A DNA stretch of 64,000 bases, from contig DEFL01000021.1 in the NCBI GenBank assembly GCA_002350845.1, forward strand, positions 15,070 to 79,069. Direction: 5' to 3'. This document shows, piece after piece, positions 1-7,361 of this stretch (positions are counted from its first letter, which is position 1; each line of letters begins with the position of its first letter). The notes under the pieces are model-generated. The model ran no database searches. It saw only the letters and a list, made by a program, of their open reading frames with translations, and was not told the DNA's origin. The position numbers were made by a program, and so were the translations under genes. Source of the DNA: Christensenella sp. UBA2853 (GTDB taxonomy: Bacteria > Bacillota > Clostridia > Christensenellales > Aristaeellaceae).

Positions 1-896
1 TGGCGCAGCTGGTTCACCTTGTCATGGCCGATGGTCTGATGGCGCAGCTGGTTGCGGATATCGTCCATGTTGTTGGGCGATGTGGCCAGGGCGGCAATGC
101 CGGAGCCGGGGAAGGTGATCTTGCTGGTGGAGGCAAACTTGTAGACGAGGTCAGGATTGCCGGCGCGCTTGCACTCGGCGAGAATCTCAATGAGATAATC
201 CTGATGATCGTCATACAGGTGATGCATGCCGTAGGCATTGTCCCAGTAAATGCGGAAGTCCTGCGCGGCGGGGTTCAGGCGGGCAAAGCGGCGCACGGTT
301 TCGTCGCTGTAGGAATAGCCCTGCGGGTTGGAATACTTCGGCACGCACCAGATGCCCTTGATGGCCGGATCCTCGGCGACGAGTTTTTCGACCAGATCCA
401 TCTGAGGGCCTGTCTCGGTCATGGGGATCGGAATCATTTCGATGCCGAAATATTCAGTGATGGCGAAATGACGGTCATAGCCGGGCACCGGACAGAGGAA
501 CTTGACGCGGTCCAGCTTGCACCAGGGCGTGGAGCCCATGATGCCGTGCGTATAGGCACGGGAAACGGTGTCATACATGACGTTCAGGCTGGAGTTGCCG
601 TAGATGATGATATCCTTGGGATTGTTCTCCATCATGTCGCCGAGCAGTTCACGGGCTTCCTCGATGCCGATGAGGGAACCGTAATTCCGGCAGTCGGTTC
701 CGTCCTCGCAGGAGAGGTCCGAGGTGGAGTCCAGAACATCCATCAGGTGCATGGACAGATCCAGCTGTTCCTGGCACGGCTTGCCGCGGCTCATGTCAAG
801 ATGGAGCTCCATATTCTGGAACTTCCGGTATTCTTTTTTGAGCTGGGCGATTTCCTCTGCCAACTCGGCTTTCGTCATTTCCTTATAGCTTTTCAT
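1..896 (-). CDS. PLP-dependent aminotransferase, MocR/aspartate aminotransferase type (partial)
   Basis: The reading frame is open to the left edge, so the C-terminal part lies outside the window; 298 codons are visible. The visible protein has a helical start (MKSYKEMTKAELAEEI), then fold-type I aminotransferase blocks: LDMSRGKPC near residue 33, a conserved YGNSSLNVMYD cofactor-binding loop near 100, VPKYSNPQGYSY near 185, YWDNAYG near 213 with the Asp/Tyr that contact PLP, and STSKITFPGSG near 255 with the probable Schiff-base lysine. This matches the family annotated as aspartate aminotransferase or alanine-glyoxylate aminotransferase of the MocR Pfam type, without an N-terminal GntR domain. 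I chose the ATG at 896 because AAAGGA sits 9 bases upstream; the ATG at 905 directly abuts it. It would transfer amino groups between amino and oxo acids in the cytoplasm; the substrate cannot be told. Confidence 0.88.
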   Translation of the reverse strand, partial: MKSYKEMTKAELAEEIAQLKKEYRKFQNMELHLDMSRGKPCQEQLDLSMHLMDVLDSTSDLSCEDGTDCRNYGSLIGIEEARELLGDMMENNPKDIIIYGNSSLNVMYDTVSRAYTHGIMGSTPWCKLDRVKFLCPVPGYDRHFAITEYFGIEMIPIPMTETGPQMDLVEKLVAEDPAIKGIWCVPKYSNPQGYSYSDETVRRFARLNPAAQDFRIYWDNAYGMHHLYDDHQDYLIEILAECKRAGNPDLVYKFASTSKITFPGSGIAALATSPNNMDDIRNQLRHQTIGHDKVNQLR

Positions 897-950
897 GTCC
901 AACATTCCTTTGAATGGATTTCATCCGCCCCTGTCAGGCACGGCCTGATT

Positions 951-979
951 ATCATAAGCGAAAAAATCCGGAAAATCAA
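951..979 (-). promoter_or_regulatory. sigma-A-type promoter of the aminotransferase gene
   Basis: On the minus strand TTGATT (974-979) is followed after 17 bases by TATGAT (951-956), about 55 bases upstream of the start codon at 896. The flanking DNA is AT-rich. Confidence 0.6.
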
Positions 980-1119
980 TTGGAAAGTGTACAAAAATTG
1001 CATTTTTAACGTATTTATATGAAACTCAACTCTGAAAATGCATTTTTTGAGAATGAATCATGCAATTTTGACAAAAAACGATCGGCGTCTGAGCAGGGGA
1101 GAGGCGGATGCGGAGAGGT

Positions 1120-1148
1120 TTGCTTTTTCAGGTGGCATTTGCTATCAT
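1120..1148 (+). promoter_or_regulatory. probable promoter of the methyltransferase gene
   Basis: TTGCTT (1120-1125), a 17-base spacer and TATCAT (1143-1148) lie about 50 bases upstream of the ATG at 1198. The -35 is a partial match. Confidence 0.5.
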
Positions 1149-1197
1149 CGCATGGAAATGAACAGAAAGATGCAGATCATGCGACGGAGGAAACGCG

Positions 1198-1956
1198 ATG
1201 CGCTATACAGACATCAACGCCGCGACCATTGATCGCTGGGTGGACGAGGGCTGGGAATGGGGAAAACCGATCTCCCATGAGGACTTCCTTGCGGCTAAAC
1301 GGGGTGAGTGGCAGATGCTGCTTACACCGACCCGGCCGGTGCCGAAGGAATGGTACGGCGAAATCCGGGGCCGGCGCGTGCTTGGCCTGGCATCCGGCGG
1401 CGGACAGCAGATGCCGATATTTGCAGCCCTGGGGGCCGAATGCCATGTCCTGGATTATTCCACGCGGCAGATTGAGAGTGAGAACAGGGTGGCAGCGCGG
1501 GAGGGCTATACGATTCACGCGGTGCGGGCGGACATGACGCTTCCGCTGCCCTACCCGGACGAATCCTTCGACCTCATCTTTCACCCGGTCTCCAACTGCT
1601 ATATCGAGGACGTGCTGCCGGTATGGAAGGAATGTCACCGGGTGCTGAAGCGCGGAGGCCGTCTGCTGGCCGGGCTCGACAACGGGCTCAATTTCCTGGT
1701 GGATGAGGACCGGGGCGGGGACCGCGTGACCGGTTTCCTGCCGTTCAACCCGCTGAAAAACGCGCAGCAGCGGGCAGAGCTGGAGGCGGCCGACTGCGGC
1801 CTTCAGTTCAGTCATACCATTGAAGAGCAGATCGGCGGTCAGCTGAAGGCGGGGTTCCGGCTTCTGGACGTGTACAGCGATACCAATGCGTCCGGTCCCC
1901 TCAAAGAGCACGGCGCGGCTGCCTTCTGGGCAACCCTGGCCATCAGAGACAACTGA
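1198..1956 (+). CDS. class I SAM-dependent methyltransferase
   Basis: This 252-residue cytoplasmic protein has the Rossmann-type methyltransferase motifs in order: motif I VLGLASGGGQQ near residue 61, an acidic end of strand 2 (CHVLDYS near 82), RADMTLPLPY near 108 (motif II region), FDLIFHPVSN near 121 and a post-motif helix with HRVLKRGGRLLAGLDNG near 145. This is the UbiE/BioC-like Methyltransf_11 arrangement and full length for it. A GGAGG sits 7 bases before the ATG. It transfers a methyl group from S-adenosylmethionine to an unknown acceptor; nothing in the context fixes the acceptor. It is followed after 46 bases by a flavin reductase and may be co-transcribed with it. Confidence 0.85.
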   Translation: MRYTDINAATIDRWVDEGWEWGKPISHEDFLAAKRGEWQMLLTPTRPVPKEWYGEIRGRRVLGLASGGGQQMPIFAALGAECHVLDYSTRQIESENRVAAREGYTIHAVRADMTLPLPYPDESFDLIFHPVSNCYIEDVLPVWKECHRVLKRGGRLLAGLDNGLNFLVDEDRGGDRVTGFLPFNPLKNAQQRAELEAADCGLQFSHTIEEQIGGQLKAGFRLLDVYSDTNASGPLKEHGAAAFWATLAIRDN

Positions 1957-2002
1957 CACTGCCGGAAAACGGCATGAAAAATAGTAAAGGATGGGATACA
2001 GC

Positions 2003-2536
2003 ATGAAAAAAGTGAATCATCTCGACTACGCGGAACAGATCATCCGATCCATCCCCAAAGGCATCCTTCTGACCACCAGGGCTGAAAAAGTCAACAGCAT
2101 GGTCATCGGCTGGGGGACCTACGGCGTGGAATGGGGCAAACCCATTTTTGCCGTTTACGTGCGGGAAGGCCGCTTTACCCGGGAACAGCTGGATGCCCAT
2201 CCGGAGTTCACGGTGAATATTCCGCTGAGCGGCAGCAGGCTGGACCGGCATATTTTCGATGTCTGCGGCATGCACTCCGGCAGGGATCTGGACAAGGTTG
2301 CCGAGGCCGGTCTGACGCTGGTGGAGGGCGATGCGGTGGATGTGCCCGGAATTCTTCAGGCGCCGCTGACACTCGAATGCCGGGTGGTTTTCCGGCAGAA
2401 GCAGGACCTGGACAAAATTGATCCGAAGTTTATGAGTTCATACCCGCAGGATGTCCCGGGCACGGCCCCGCTTGGTAACCGTGATGCCCATATCGCCTAT
2501 TACGGGGAGATCATCGGGGCCTATCTGGCCGAATAA
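2003..2536 (+). CDS. flavin reductase family protein (FMN-binding split barrel)
   Basis: The 177-residue protein has the flavin reductase/DIM6-NTAB pattern: an N-terminal segment ending in PKGILLTTRA, then NSMVIGWGTYGVEWGKPIFAVYV (a typical core with a conserved WG and P in the FMN-binding barrel), followed by REGRFTREQL and FTVNIPL. These proteins bind FMN and reduce flavin with NAD(P)H, or use it to reduce other acceptors; the acceptor is unknown. I chose the ATG at 2003 because AAAGGA at 1986-1991 gives proper spacing; an in-frame ATG at 1991 overlaps that site. It is convergent with the downstream membrane hydrolase gene and separated from it by a hairpin terminator. Confidence 0.83.
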   Translation: MKKVNHLDYAEQIIRSIPKGILLTTRAEKVNSMVIGWGTYGVEWGKPIFAVYVREGRFTREQLDAHPEFTVNIPLSGSRLDRHIFDVCGMHSGRDLDKVAEAGLTLVEGDAVDVPGILQAPLTLECRVVFRQKQDLDKIDPKFMSSYPQDVPGTAPLGNRDAHIAYYGEIIGAYLAE

Positions 2537-2538
2537 AA

Positions 2539-2559
2539 AACCGCCCAAAACAGGCGGTT
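2539..2559 (-). terminator. rho-independent terminator between convergent genes
   Basis: AACCGCC (2539-2545) pairs with GGCGGTT (2553-2559). Read on the minus strand the stem is followed by a T run (TTTTTTA), so it mainly ends the leftward hydrolase gene, whose stop codon overlaps the stem; it may also stop rightward transcription. Confidence 0.75.
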
Positions 2560-3167
2560 CATCCATGCCAGTAAGAGGAGAGGCAAAAGGAGAGCAGAAG
2601 AATGTCGGCGAGCAGTCCGAGCCACATGCACACGCGGCTGGCGAGCCGGTCGGCATAGAACAGTTTCAGGCAGAATCCTTTTTTCAGGGGATAGAACAGG
2701 CGCAGGGGCTTTTTGTTGAGCAGATCCAGAAACAGATGGGAGAGGCAGCCTGCGCCGACCGCGTATCCAAACAGGGGCAGGATCTGAGCGGCCCCAAGCG
2801 CAAGCAGGAAGCTGTAGAGCAGAGAGTGCGTAAAGGAACGGTGCTCGCTGAAGCGGCCCATGATGCACAGGAGCACCATGATAAGCAGGCCGGATGCGGC
2901 CTGCGCGGCATGATCTGAGATCAGGAGATCCCGAAGCCCGAGGTGAAACATGGAGTCGGCGATGAGCGCGGCGGCGGTCATGACAAGGACAATGATCCGG
3001 CTGACCAGAGCATCCCGGTCGCGCTTGGCTGAGCGGACTTCCATGTCACACAGAATGCCTCCGGCAGCGCCGCCGACGGCACAGATGATGCAGTCCACGG
3101 GTGTGGAGGGCAGGCTGACAGCCAGTGCAGCCGCAATGCCGCAAGTGATATGGGCTTTGCCCAGCAT
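2559..3167 (-). CDS. YdjM/DUF457-type membrane-bound metal-dependent hydrolase
   Basis: This 202-residue membrane protein has about four or five hydrophobic segments and the family hallmarks: an early His in MLGKAHITCGIAAA, a GGAAGGILCDME segment with an acidic residue, the HRSFTHSLLYS motif near residue 112 and SHLFLDLLN near 145. These His and Asp residues are the proposed metal ligands of the YdjM (LexA-regulated membrane hydrolase) family, which belongs to the phospholipase C-like metal hydrolases. The physiological substrate is not known for the family. Its start (ATG at 3167) is preceded by AAAGGCGGTG. It is divergent from the SGNH hydrolase gene at 3290. Confidence 0.82.
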   Translation of the reverse strand: MLGKAHITCGIAAALAVSLPSTPVDCIICAVGGAAGGILCDMEVRSAKRDRDALVSRIIVLVMTAAALIADSMFHLGLRDLLISDHAAQAASGLLIMVLLCIMGRFSEHRSFTHSLLYSFLLALGAAQILPLFGYAVGAGCLSHLFLDLLNKKPLRLFYPLKKGFCLKLFYADRLASRVCMWLGLLADILLLSFCLSSYWHG

Positions 3168-3289
3168 GGGATCACCGCCTTTCAGAGCCTACTTCACGCT
3201 CAATGCGCTCGTGCAGGGATGATATCATAAGATGCACAAAATGTCATGGAAGATATTTTCAGGAATGGAAAGACAGGAGGAACACGCTG

Positions 3290-3874
3290 ATGCGGATTCT
3301 GATGCTGGGCAACAGCTTTACCTTTTTTCATGATATGCCGGACATGGTGCGGGAGATCACCGGCGCGCATGTGGAGTCGCATACCCGAGGCGGCGCGCAT
3401 CTCTCCGAGCAGCTGAATGCGGAAACAGAGATGGGGGCTGCGACACTGAAGTCCCTGGAAGAGCATTGGGACTATGTGGTGCTGCAGGAGTATTCGAACG
3501 GGCCCATCACGGGCAGAGAGGCTTTTCTTCGCAGCGTGCGGGGACTGTGTGAAAAGATTCGCGCATGCGGCGGCGTGCCGGTGCTCTACGCGACCTGGGC
3601 ATATGAAAAGGGCGGCCCCAAGCTGCAGGCGATGGGCTGCACCTATGAAGAAATGGCGGCAGGACTCCGGGAAGCCTATCATGCGGCCGCGGAGGAAAAT
3701 GGCGCGCTGGTCGCGGATGTCGGGGACCGCTTTCTGGAAAAGGCAGACACCCTGCAGCTCTATGAGGAGGACAGCTATCATCCGAGTGCATGCGGCTCCC
3801 GCCTGGCGGCGCAGACGCTTTCCGACGTGATGCTGGCGGACTGGACCAGACGGGAAAGAGAATCGGCCGAGTGA
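3290..3874 (+). CDS. SGNH/GDSL-family hydrolase
   Basis: The protein is 194 residues long if started at the ATG at 3290, which has a perfect AGGAGG at 3275-3280; a longer frame from 3203 has no ribosome binding site. Block I MRILMLGNSFTFFHDM contains the nucleophile Ser in GNS, and the C-terminal block DSYHPSACGSRLAA contains the Asp-x-x-His pair, giving the Ser-His-Asp triad of SGNH esterases. No signal peptide is visible, so it probably acts inside the cell. SGNH enzymes remove acetyl or other acyl groups, often from sugars; given the nearby pectinase genes a sugar O-acetyl esterase is plausible, but that is inference. Confidence 0.82.
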   Translation: MRILMLGNSFTFFHDMPDMVREITGAHVESHTRGGAHLSEQLNAETEMGAATLKSLEEHWDYVVLQEYSNGPITGREAFLRSVRGLCEKIRACGGVPVLYATWAYEKGGPKLQAMGCTYEEMAAGLREAYHAAAEENGALVADVGDRFLEKADTLQLYEEDSYHPSACGSRLAAQTLSDVMLADWTRRERESAE

Positions 3875-3887
3875 TAAACAGAACGAA

Positions 3888-3924
3888 ATCCCGGGATGCG
3901 TGTGATTGCGGTCCCGGGATTTTT
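3888..3924 (+). terminator. rho-independent terminator after the SGNH hydrolase
   Basis: ATCCCGGGA (3888-3896) pairs with TCCCGGGAT (3912-3920) across a 15-base loop and is followed by TTTT. Confidence 0.8.
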
Positions 3925-4040
3925 ATATGCAGGCAAAGGGCAAAACGGGGTGGATTCAGTCAGGTTTTTCCTGCTTTCTCTCTGGAATGCAGTGCCCCGG
4001 CGCGGTATGCTGTTCTCATCTGAAAACAGGAAGGACGGGA

Positions 4041-5528
4041 ATGCGTATGCAGATTCATGCCATGCACGCAGACGGTGCGGTCACGCTGTGGTGGGAAAAA
4101 CCCGAACAGGCATCGGGAAAGGAAACCTTCACTGTGACATACGGGGATACACAGCTTCAGACGGATACAACCCACTGCACTTTGAAAGAGCTTCCGGAAG
4201 AAACGGTCTTCCGCTTTTCTGTCTTCATGGGGGACGAACTGCTCGGCGAAACCACCGTGAAAACCGGAAAACGCCTCAGAAAGATCTCTGTAACGGACTT
4301 CGGCGCGGTGGGCGACGGGAAAACCATGAATACGCAGGCACTGCAGAAGGCGATTGACGCGTGCGGTCCGGACGCATGCGTGATGATTCCCGAAGGCGTT
4401 TATCTCACCGGTGCGCTTCATCTGCACAGTGATATGGCACTGTGTGTCGGAAAAGGCGCGGTGCTGAAGGGCTCGGAAGCACCGGAGGATTATCTCCCGA
4501 AGATCCACAGCCGTTTTGAAGGCACGGAGATGGAATGCTACCAGAGCCTCCTGAATCTGGGCACCCTGGACCATACAGCCGGGCCGAACTGTGAAAATGT
4601 CCTGATCTATGGGGAGGGCGAAATCTGCGGGGGCGGACAGCCGCTGGGCCTTCGCATCATTGAGGCGGAGCGCGAACGCCTCAGGAGCTATATTGAGTCC
4701 CTCGGCGAAAAGGTGAAGGAATACGAAAACAACAATACGATTCCGGGACGTGCCCGCGGGCGGCTGATCAACCTGAGCAACTGCAGTCATGTGCGCATCA
4801 CCGGTCTGACGCTGAAAAACGGCGCAAGCTGGAATGTGCATATAATCTATTCGGACCATATTGTCACGGACCACTGCTTCTTCCAGTCGTCCGGCGTCTG
4901 GAATGGCGACGGGTGGGATCCGGACTCCAGCACGGACTGCACCCTCTTTGCCAGCCGCTTCTGCACCGGGGATGACTCGGTGGCGATCAAAAGCGGAAAG
5001 AATCCGGAGGGCAATGTCATTGCCCGGCCGACAAAGCATATCCGGATCTTTGACTGTTTCAGCGAGGGCGGCCTGGGCATTGCCGTCGGCAGTGAAATGT
5101 CCGGCGGCGTGGAGGATGTCCGGATCTGGGACTGTGACCTGGTGCATTCGCTGTATGGCGTCCAGATCAAGGCAACCCGCAAGCGCGGCGGGTATGTCAG
5201 GGATATTTTTGTCTCTGACAGCTGCCTTTCCCGCTTCCTGATCTGCGCGGTGAAATACAACGATGACGGCGTGGGCTCCGATAAGCCGCCGGTGTTTGAA
5301 AACCTTGGCTGCCGGCGCGTGCATTTCAGCGGCTGGGCCAGGGATTACTGGGAAAAAGAGGACCACGAGGTTGCGTGCATTGAGTGCACAGGCTTTGATG
5401 AACCGGGGTATGAGGCGAAGCATCTTCGGTTTGAAGCGTGCACAGCCGAGAGAGGCGCAGAGCCGGTCCTGGTCCACTGCCTGGATGTGAAGGCCGATGT
5501 GGTGCCCTCAGGCGCCAGGGCGGAATAA
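4041..5528 (+). CDS. glycoside hydrolase family 28 polygalacturonase-like enzyme
   Basis: The 495-residue protein starts with a fibronectin III-like beta domain of about 80 residues (VTLWWEKPEQ, CTLKELPEETVFRFSV), then a parallel beta-helix. The start of the helix shows VTDFGAVGDGKTMNTQALQKAID, typical of GH28. The catalytic region has NGDGWDPDSSTDC near residue 288 and FCTGDDSVAIKSGK near 310; the three aspartates of GH28 (NxD, then DD) are present. SEGGLGIAVGSEMSGG follows, then QIKATRKRGG in place of the usual RIK. GH28 enzymes cut alpha-1,4 bonds in polygalacturonan or rhamnogalacturonan by inversion. No signal peptide is visible, so it may act on imported oligosaccharides. The ATG at 4041 has AGGAAGG 6 bases upstream. 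It has its own terminator downstream. Confidence 0.9.
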   Translation: MRMQIHAMHADGAVTLWWEKPEQASGKETFTVTYGDTQLQTDTTHCTLKELPEETVFRFSVFMGDELLGETTVKTGKRLRKISVTDFGAVGDGKTMNTQALQKAIDACGPDACVMIPEGVYLTGALHLHSDMALCVGKGAVLKGSEAPEDYLPKIHSRFEGTEMECYQSLLNLGTLDHTAGPNCENVLIYGEGEICGGGQPLGLRIIEAERERLRSYIESLGEKVKEYENNNTIPGRARGRLINLSNCSHVRITGLTLKNGASWNVHIIYSDHIVTDHCFFQSSGVWNGDGWDPDSSTDCTLFASRFCTGDDSVAIKSGKNPEGNVIARPTKHIRIFDCFSEGGLGIAVGSEMSGGVEDVRIWDCDLVHSLYGVQIKATRKRGGYVRDIFVSDSCLSRFLICAVKYNDDGVGSDKPPVFENLGCRRVHFSGWARDYWEKEDHEVACIECTGFDEPGYEAKHLRFEACTAERGAEPVLVHCLDVKADVVPSGARAE

Positions 5529-5591
5529 GAGAGAACGAATATAGGATACAGTCTGTTTAAAAATAGAATACATCCGATGCAAAACAGCAGG

Positions 5592-5618
5592 GAGCGGTCG
5601 ATTTTAGACCGCTCTTTT
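5592..5618 (+). terminator. rho-independent terminator after the GH28 gene
   Basis: GAGCGGTC (5592-5599) pairs with GACCGCTC (5607-5614) and is followed by TTTTT. Confidence 0.85.
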
Positions 5619-5659
5619 TGCATTTTTCATGTATAATCCGGTATAAAACGCGAACTTTG

Positions 5660-5688
5660 TTGACAGAAAATCCCTGCCATGATACACT
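5660..5688 (+). promoter_or_regulatory. promoter of the GH35-like/ABC sugar operon
   Basis: TTGACA (5660-5665), a 17-base spacer and TACACT (5683-5688) lie about 55 bases upstream of the GTG start at 5745, just after the GH28 terminator. Confidence 0.6.
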
Positions 5689-5744
5689 TCAATTCGTTAT
5701 TCTGTATAGGAAATCCGGATCATATCAGAAAAGGGGGAAGCCCA

Positions 5745-7334
5745 GTGTCCTGTTTTGCTGACGGTTTTTTTGCGGACCAGCAGGGCTGTCCCATTCTTCC
5801 CCTCGGACTGCAGACGCACAATTCATCCACCGGTCTGCCGGAAATGCTGAAAAAAGAGATCGATGCTGTCCTTCAGTACGGCGGCAATCTCTTTGAGGCT
5901 CCGGTGTACTGGGTTCAGGTGGAAAAACGCGAGGGAGAATATGATTTCTCCCAGGCGCTGGAACTGATTGAGCTGTGCAGGGACAAAAATATCCATCTCA
6001 TCCTGCTGTGGTTCGGCATCAACAAGAACGGTCATCCGACCTACTGCCCGGAATGGGTGAAGGCGGACCCGCGCCGTTTCCCGCTGGCCAAAGGGCCGGA
6101 CGGCGGGGATGTCGCCACGCTGTCTCCTCTTGCAGAGGAAACGCGAAAAGCCGATCTGCGCGCCTTTACGCGCCTGATGGAGTTTCTGCGCGACACTGAC
6201 GGTGACATGCACACGGTTCTGGCCGTTCAGGTGGAAAACGAAATCGGCTATGCCAATACGGACATGGACTACAGTGAAGCGGCACAGCGTCTGTACCGCC
6301 GTCCGGTGCCTCCGTTTCTCCGGGACATTTCCCTCGAGGACAGCGGCATCACGCCATCCGGCGACAGCTGGGTATCCTGCTTCGGCCGGCATGCGCATGA
6401 GGCGTTTGCCGCCTGGTGCTGGGCCGATTTTGTGCAGCATCTCGCTGAGGCCGGAAAAAAGGTGTATGAAATTCCGCTGCTGCTCAATGCCATGCTCGGC
6501 GAAAATGGCTTTGAAGAGCCGGGGCTGTGCTACAACAGCGGCGGCCCGGTCAGCAGAGTGCTGGATATCTATAGAAAGACGGCCCCGGGTATTGATGTGA
6601 TCTGCCCGGATATTTACGTTCAGGACCGGGAGCGGTATCTGAAGATCCTCTCAAGATACAGCCGGCCGGACAATCCGCTCTTTGTGCCGGAGTCGCCGGT
6701 CATGGGGACGGCCAATGCTCTGAACATGATGGAAGCAGCTGCGGACCCGCGCTTCTGCGGGTATGCATGCTTCGGCGCGGCCAGTGCGCTTGATGCGCAG
6801 GGGAACCTCCTGCCGGAAGCGCGTGAAGTCGCGCTGAGCATGAAGACGATCGCGTCCCTTGCCCCGCTGCTCCGCAGGCGCGCCGGACACGTGTACGCGA
6901 TCGTCCAGCAGGAATTCATGGACAAGCAGTATCTGCATCTTCCGGGGTGGCATGTGGAATGCACCTTTAACAGTGCATCCGGCTCCCGCTTCGGACTTGG
7001 AAGCTTCATCAACACACGGGATCCGTTCAACCGGGATCTCATGGAAACACGGGGACGCGGACTCCTCATTCAGACCGGAGACAGCGAGTTTTACCTCGCG
7101 GGCTGCGGTGTGCGTGTGGACTTCCGCATGCGCCCGGAGATCGGGTATGAGCGCTCCTATGTTCAGCTGACGTCGAGAATGAACGGCACGCTGAATTTCC
7201 TTTCCGTGGAGGAAGGACATTTTGAAGGGGACCGCTGGGTGACCGACCGCTTCCGCAACGGCGATGAAGCGAATTTTGCCTGTTTTGTTCACCGTGGCGA
7301 GGCTGTGCGCATTCGGCTGAATGCAGCACGGTGA
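5745..7334 (+). CDS. GH35-like beta-galactosidase (GH35 / DUF5597 type)
   Basis: The protein is 529 residues from the GTG at 5745, which has AAGGGGGA 6 bases upstream; no ATG start fits better. It folds as a clan A TIM-barrel glycosidase: QTHNSSTGLPEM, then GGNLFEAPVYWVQVEKREGEYDFS (the early strand with a conserved E-x-x-x-Y/W pattern), VLAVQVENEIGY near residue 173 with the probable acid/base Glu, and LFVPESPVMG near 311 with the probable nucleophile Glu. A beta-rich C-terminal domain follows. No signal peptide is seen, so it probably acts in the cytoplasm on imported beta-galactosides or similar oligosaccharides. It is 27 bases upstream of an ABC permease gene and is probably the first gene of that operon. 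Confidence 0.82.
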   Translation: MSCFADGFFADQQGCPILPLGLQTHNSSTGLPEMLKKEIDAVLQYGGNLFEAPVYWVQVEKREGEYDFSQALELIELCRDKNIHLILLWFGINKNGHPTYCPEWVKADPRRFPLAKGPDGGDVATLSPLAEETRKADLRAFTRLMEFLRDTDGDMHTVLAVQVENEIGYANTDMDYSEAAQRLYRRPVPPFLRDISLEDSGITPSGDSWVSCFGRHAHEAFAAWCWADFVQHLAEAGKKVYEIPLLLNAMLGENGFEEPGLCYNSGGPVSRVLDIYRKTAPGIDVICPDIYVQDRERYLKILSRYSRPDNPLFVPESPVMGTANALNMMEAAADPRFCGYACFGAASALDAQGNLLPEAREVALSMKTIASLAPLLRRRAGHVYAIVQQEFMDKQYLHLPGWHVECTFNSASGSRFGLGSFINTRDPFNRDLMETRGRGLLIQTGDSEFYLAGCGVRVDFRMRPEIGYERSYVQLTSRMNGTLNFLSVEEGHFEGDRWVTDRFRNGDEANFACFVHRGEAVRIRLNAAR

Positions 7335-7361
7335 GGCTTGTGAAATAAGGAGAGGATATCA

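Noticed and set aside
24..1022. A long plus-strand frame opposite the aminotransferase
   Set aside because: It lacks a ribosome site, and the minus strand encodes a clear aminotransferase with family motifs.
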